Part shown: positions 63,499 through 64,000 of the stretch, piece after piece
Layout of the letters: every line of letters starts with the position of its first letter
Position numbering within the stretch: the stretch's first letter is position 1
Assembly (NCBI RefSeq): GCF_001639745.1
Contig: NZ_LTAX01000011.1
Span: forward strand, 1 to 64,000
Direction of reading: 5' to 3'
Length of the DNA: 64,000 bases
Origin: Marinomonas gallaica
Lineage (GTDB): Bacteria; Pseudomonadota; Gammaproteobacteria; Pseudomonadales; Marinomonadaceae
Made by a program: the position numbers and the translations under genes
The notes under the pieces: model-generated
What the model was told of the DNA's origin: nothing
Databases searched by the model: none
Seen by the model: only the letters and a program-made list of their open reading frames with translations

Positions 63499-64000
63499 TT
63501 ACTGCAATGTTGAGCTTGTAGGGGTAAACAAATTTCCAACTGCATTTTGCAGCGCTTCGCTGGCATGATCTGAGCGCAATACATGCCAAGTTGCTGTGCG
63601 TGTTTCTGGTTGTTGAGTCAATTCCGCGACAATGTGTTTGAAACCTAATTGCGCATCATCGCGATGTGCTAATTTTTCAAGGATAATACGCAACAATTGA
63701 CCTTGTTCTGCGACCCAATGTGGGCACTTTGCAACCAGCGATGCGATCAGTTCTAGCTGATCATCATCACAATGACTGATATCGCCGAGTAAAGTAAATA
63801 ACGGGATAAACAGGTCTGTGGCAAAGTCATTGCGTGAAATGGCGCGAACTAAATGGGCGGCATCGCTTGCCGTGATCGAGGGAGCCATCATTTCTTCACA
63901 CACTGCTTTCACTGTGTCAGCGCCTTGAACATAATGTTCCATTGCATGGCAAAGTGGGAAGCGTACTTCATTGGGGGCGTTTTGAATTGCTTTGATCTGC
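63499..64000 (-). CDS. Partial unrecognised protein, N-terminus beyond the right edge
   Basis: At least 167 residues of C-terminal part. The frame remains open without a stop to the right edge, so the ATG at 63942 is probably internal and the true start lies beyond the window. Visible segments are helical and Leu/Ala-rich (HLVRAISRND, LFIPLFTLLG, ELIASLVAKCP, LLRIILEKLAHRDD), suggesting an alpha-helical repeat protein, but I do not recognise the family. No signal peptide can be judged. Confidence 0.6.
   Translation of the reverse strand, partial: QIKAIQNAPNEVRFPLCHAMEHYVQGADTVKAVCEEMMAPSITASDAAHLVRAISRNDFATDLFIPLFTLLGDISHCDDDQLELIASLVAKCPHWVAEQGQLLRIILEKLAHRDDAQLGFKHIVAELTQQPETRTATWHVLRSDHASEALQNAVGNLFTPTSSTLQ

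Noticed and set aside
1-64000. CRISPR arrays, prophage, integrons, toxin-antitoxin pairs or secretion islands
   Set aside because: No regularly spaced repeats, phage structural genes, integrases, or small paired toxin genes were found; the genes are conserved housekeeping or envelope genes with even composition.

Overview
This window is chromosomal DNA from a Gram-negative marine gammaproteobacterium, most likely an Oceanospirillales member close to Marinomonas. That assignment is inference from gene content and protein style; no rRNA is present. Supporting signs are a complete Na+-translocating NADH:quinone reductase (nqrA-F with apbE and nqrM) plus the NhaB Na+/H+ antiporter, a Kdo kinase beside a heptosyltransferase-like gene, a periplasmic cis-trans fatty acid isomerase, RMF, SthA, and a moderate-to-low GC content. 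Nearly all of it is ordinary housekeeping or envelope DNA. I see no prophage, integron, CRISPR array, intact insertion sequence or secretion island.

Layout. 1-2.8 kb: small conserved genes (DUF5062, a MipA/OmpV outer-membrane protein, a 57-residue DUF1328 membrane peptide, an unrecognised 172-residue protein). 2.8-7.3 kb, minus strand: guanine deaminase, glycerate 2-kinase, a VanZ-like protein and the DbpA helicase. 7.4-12.9 kb, plus: AcpH, the YlqF GTPase, a YacL-like protein, an internally duplicated acidic protein and Cti. 12.9-19.1 kb: LPS inner-core genes (KdkA and a GT9 enzyme), an MTHFR-like protein, DUF1285, a second DEAD-box helicase, a GcvA-like LysR regulator and PpnP. 19.2-23.7 kb: mltD and gloB diverging from a yafS-like methyltransferase, rnhA and dnaQ, the same order as in enterobacteria. 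23.7-30.9 kb: nhaB, sohB, csiV, mfd and a decayed folX. 31.2-39.9 kb: nqrABCDEF, apbE, nqrM, sthA. 39.9-41.4 kb: hpt and yihY. 41.7-50.3 kb: the protein quality-control cluster tRNA-Arg, tig, clpP, clpX, lon, hupB, tRNA-Asp, ppiD. 50.3-58.1 kb, minus: a tight seven-gene unit moxR, DUF58, DUF4381, batA, batB, batD and a Dyp-type peroxidase. 58.2-64 kb: DUF2835, pyrD, rmf, rlmKL, purU, a small unknown gene, and a minus-strand gene running off the right edge.

How the genes fit together. NQR pumps Na+ out during respiration and NhaB couples that gradient to pH control. ApbE attaches FMN to NqrB and NqrC, NqrM serves NQR metal-centre assembly, and SthA balances NADPH and NADH. Tig, ClpXP, Lon and PpiD are chaperones and proteases; a heat-shock-like promoter precedes lon. 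The moxR-bat unit is a putative MoxR-chaperoned envelope complex, here with a haem peroxidase as its last gene.

Points most worth a second look: the in-frame internally deleted folX upstream of mfd; the bat operon ending in a Dyp peroxidase; an unrecognised protein with a faint PD-(D/E)xK nuclease-like pattern; a two-fold repeated acidic protein; a terminator that resembles paired IS3-type ends; and an orphan terminator in a non-coding gap upstream of tRNA-Arg that could end a small RNA. I do not see a clearly new multi-gene system.
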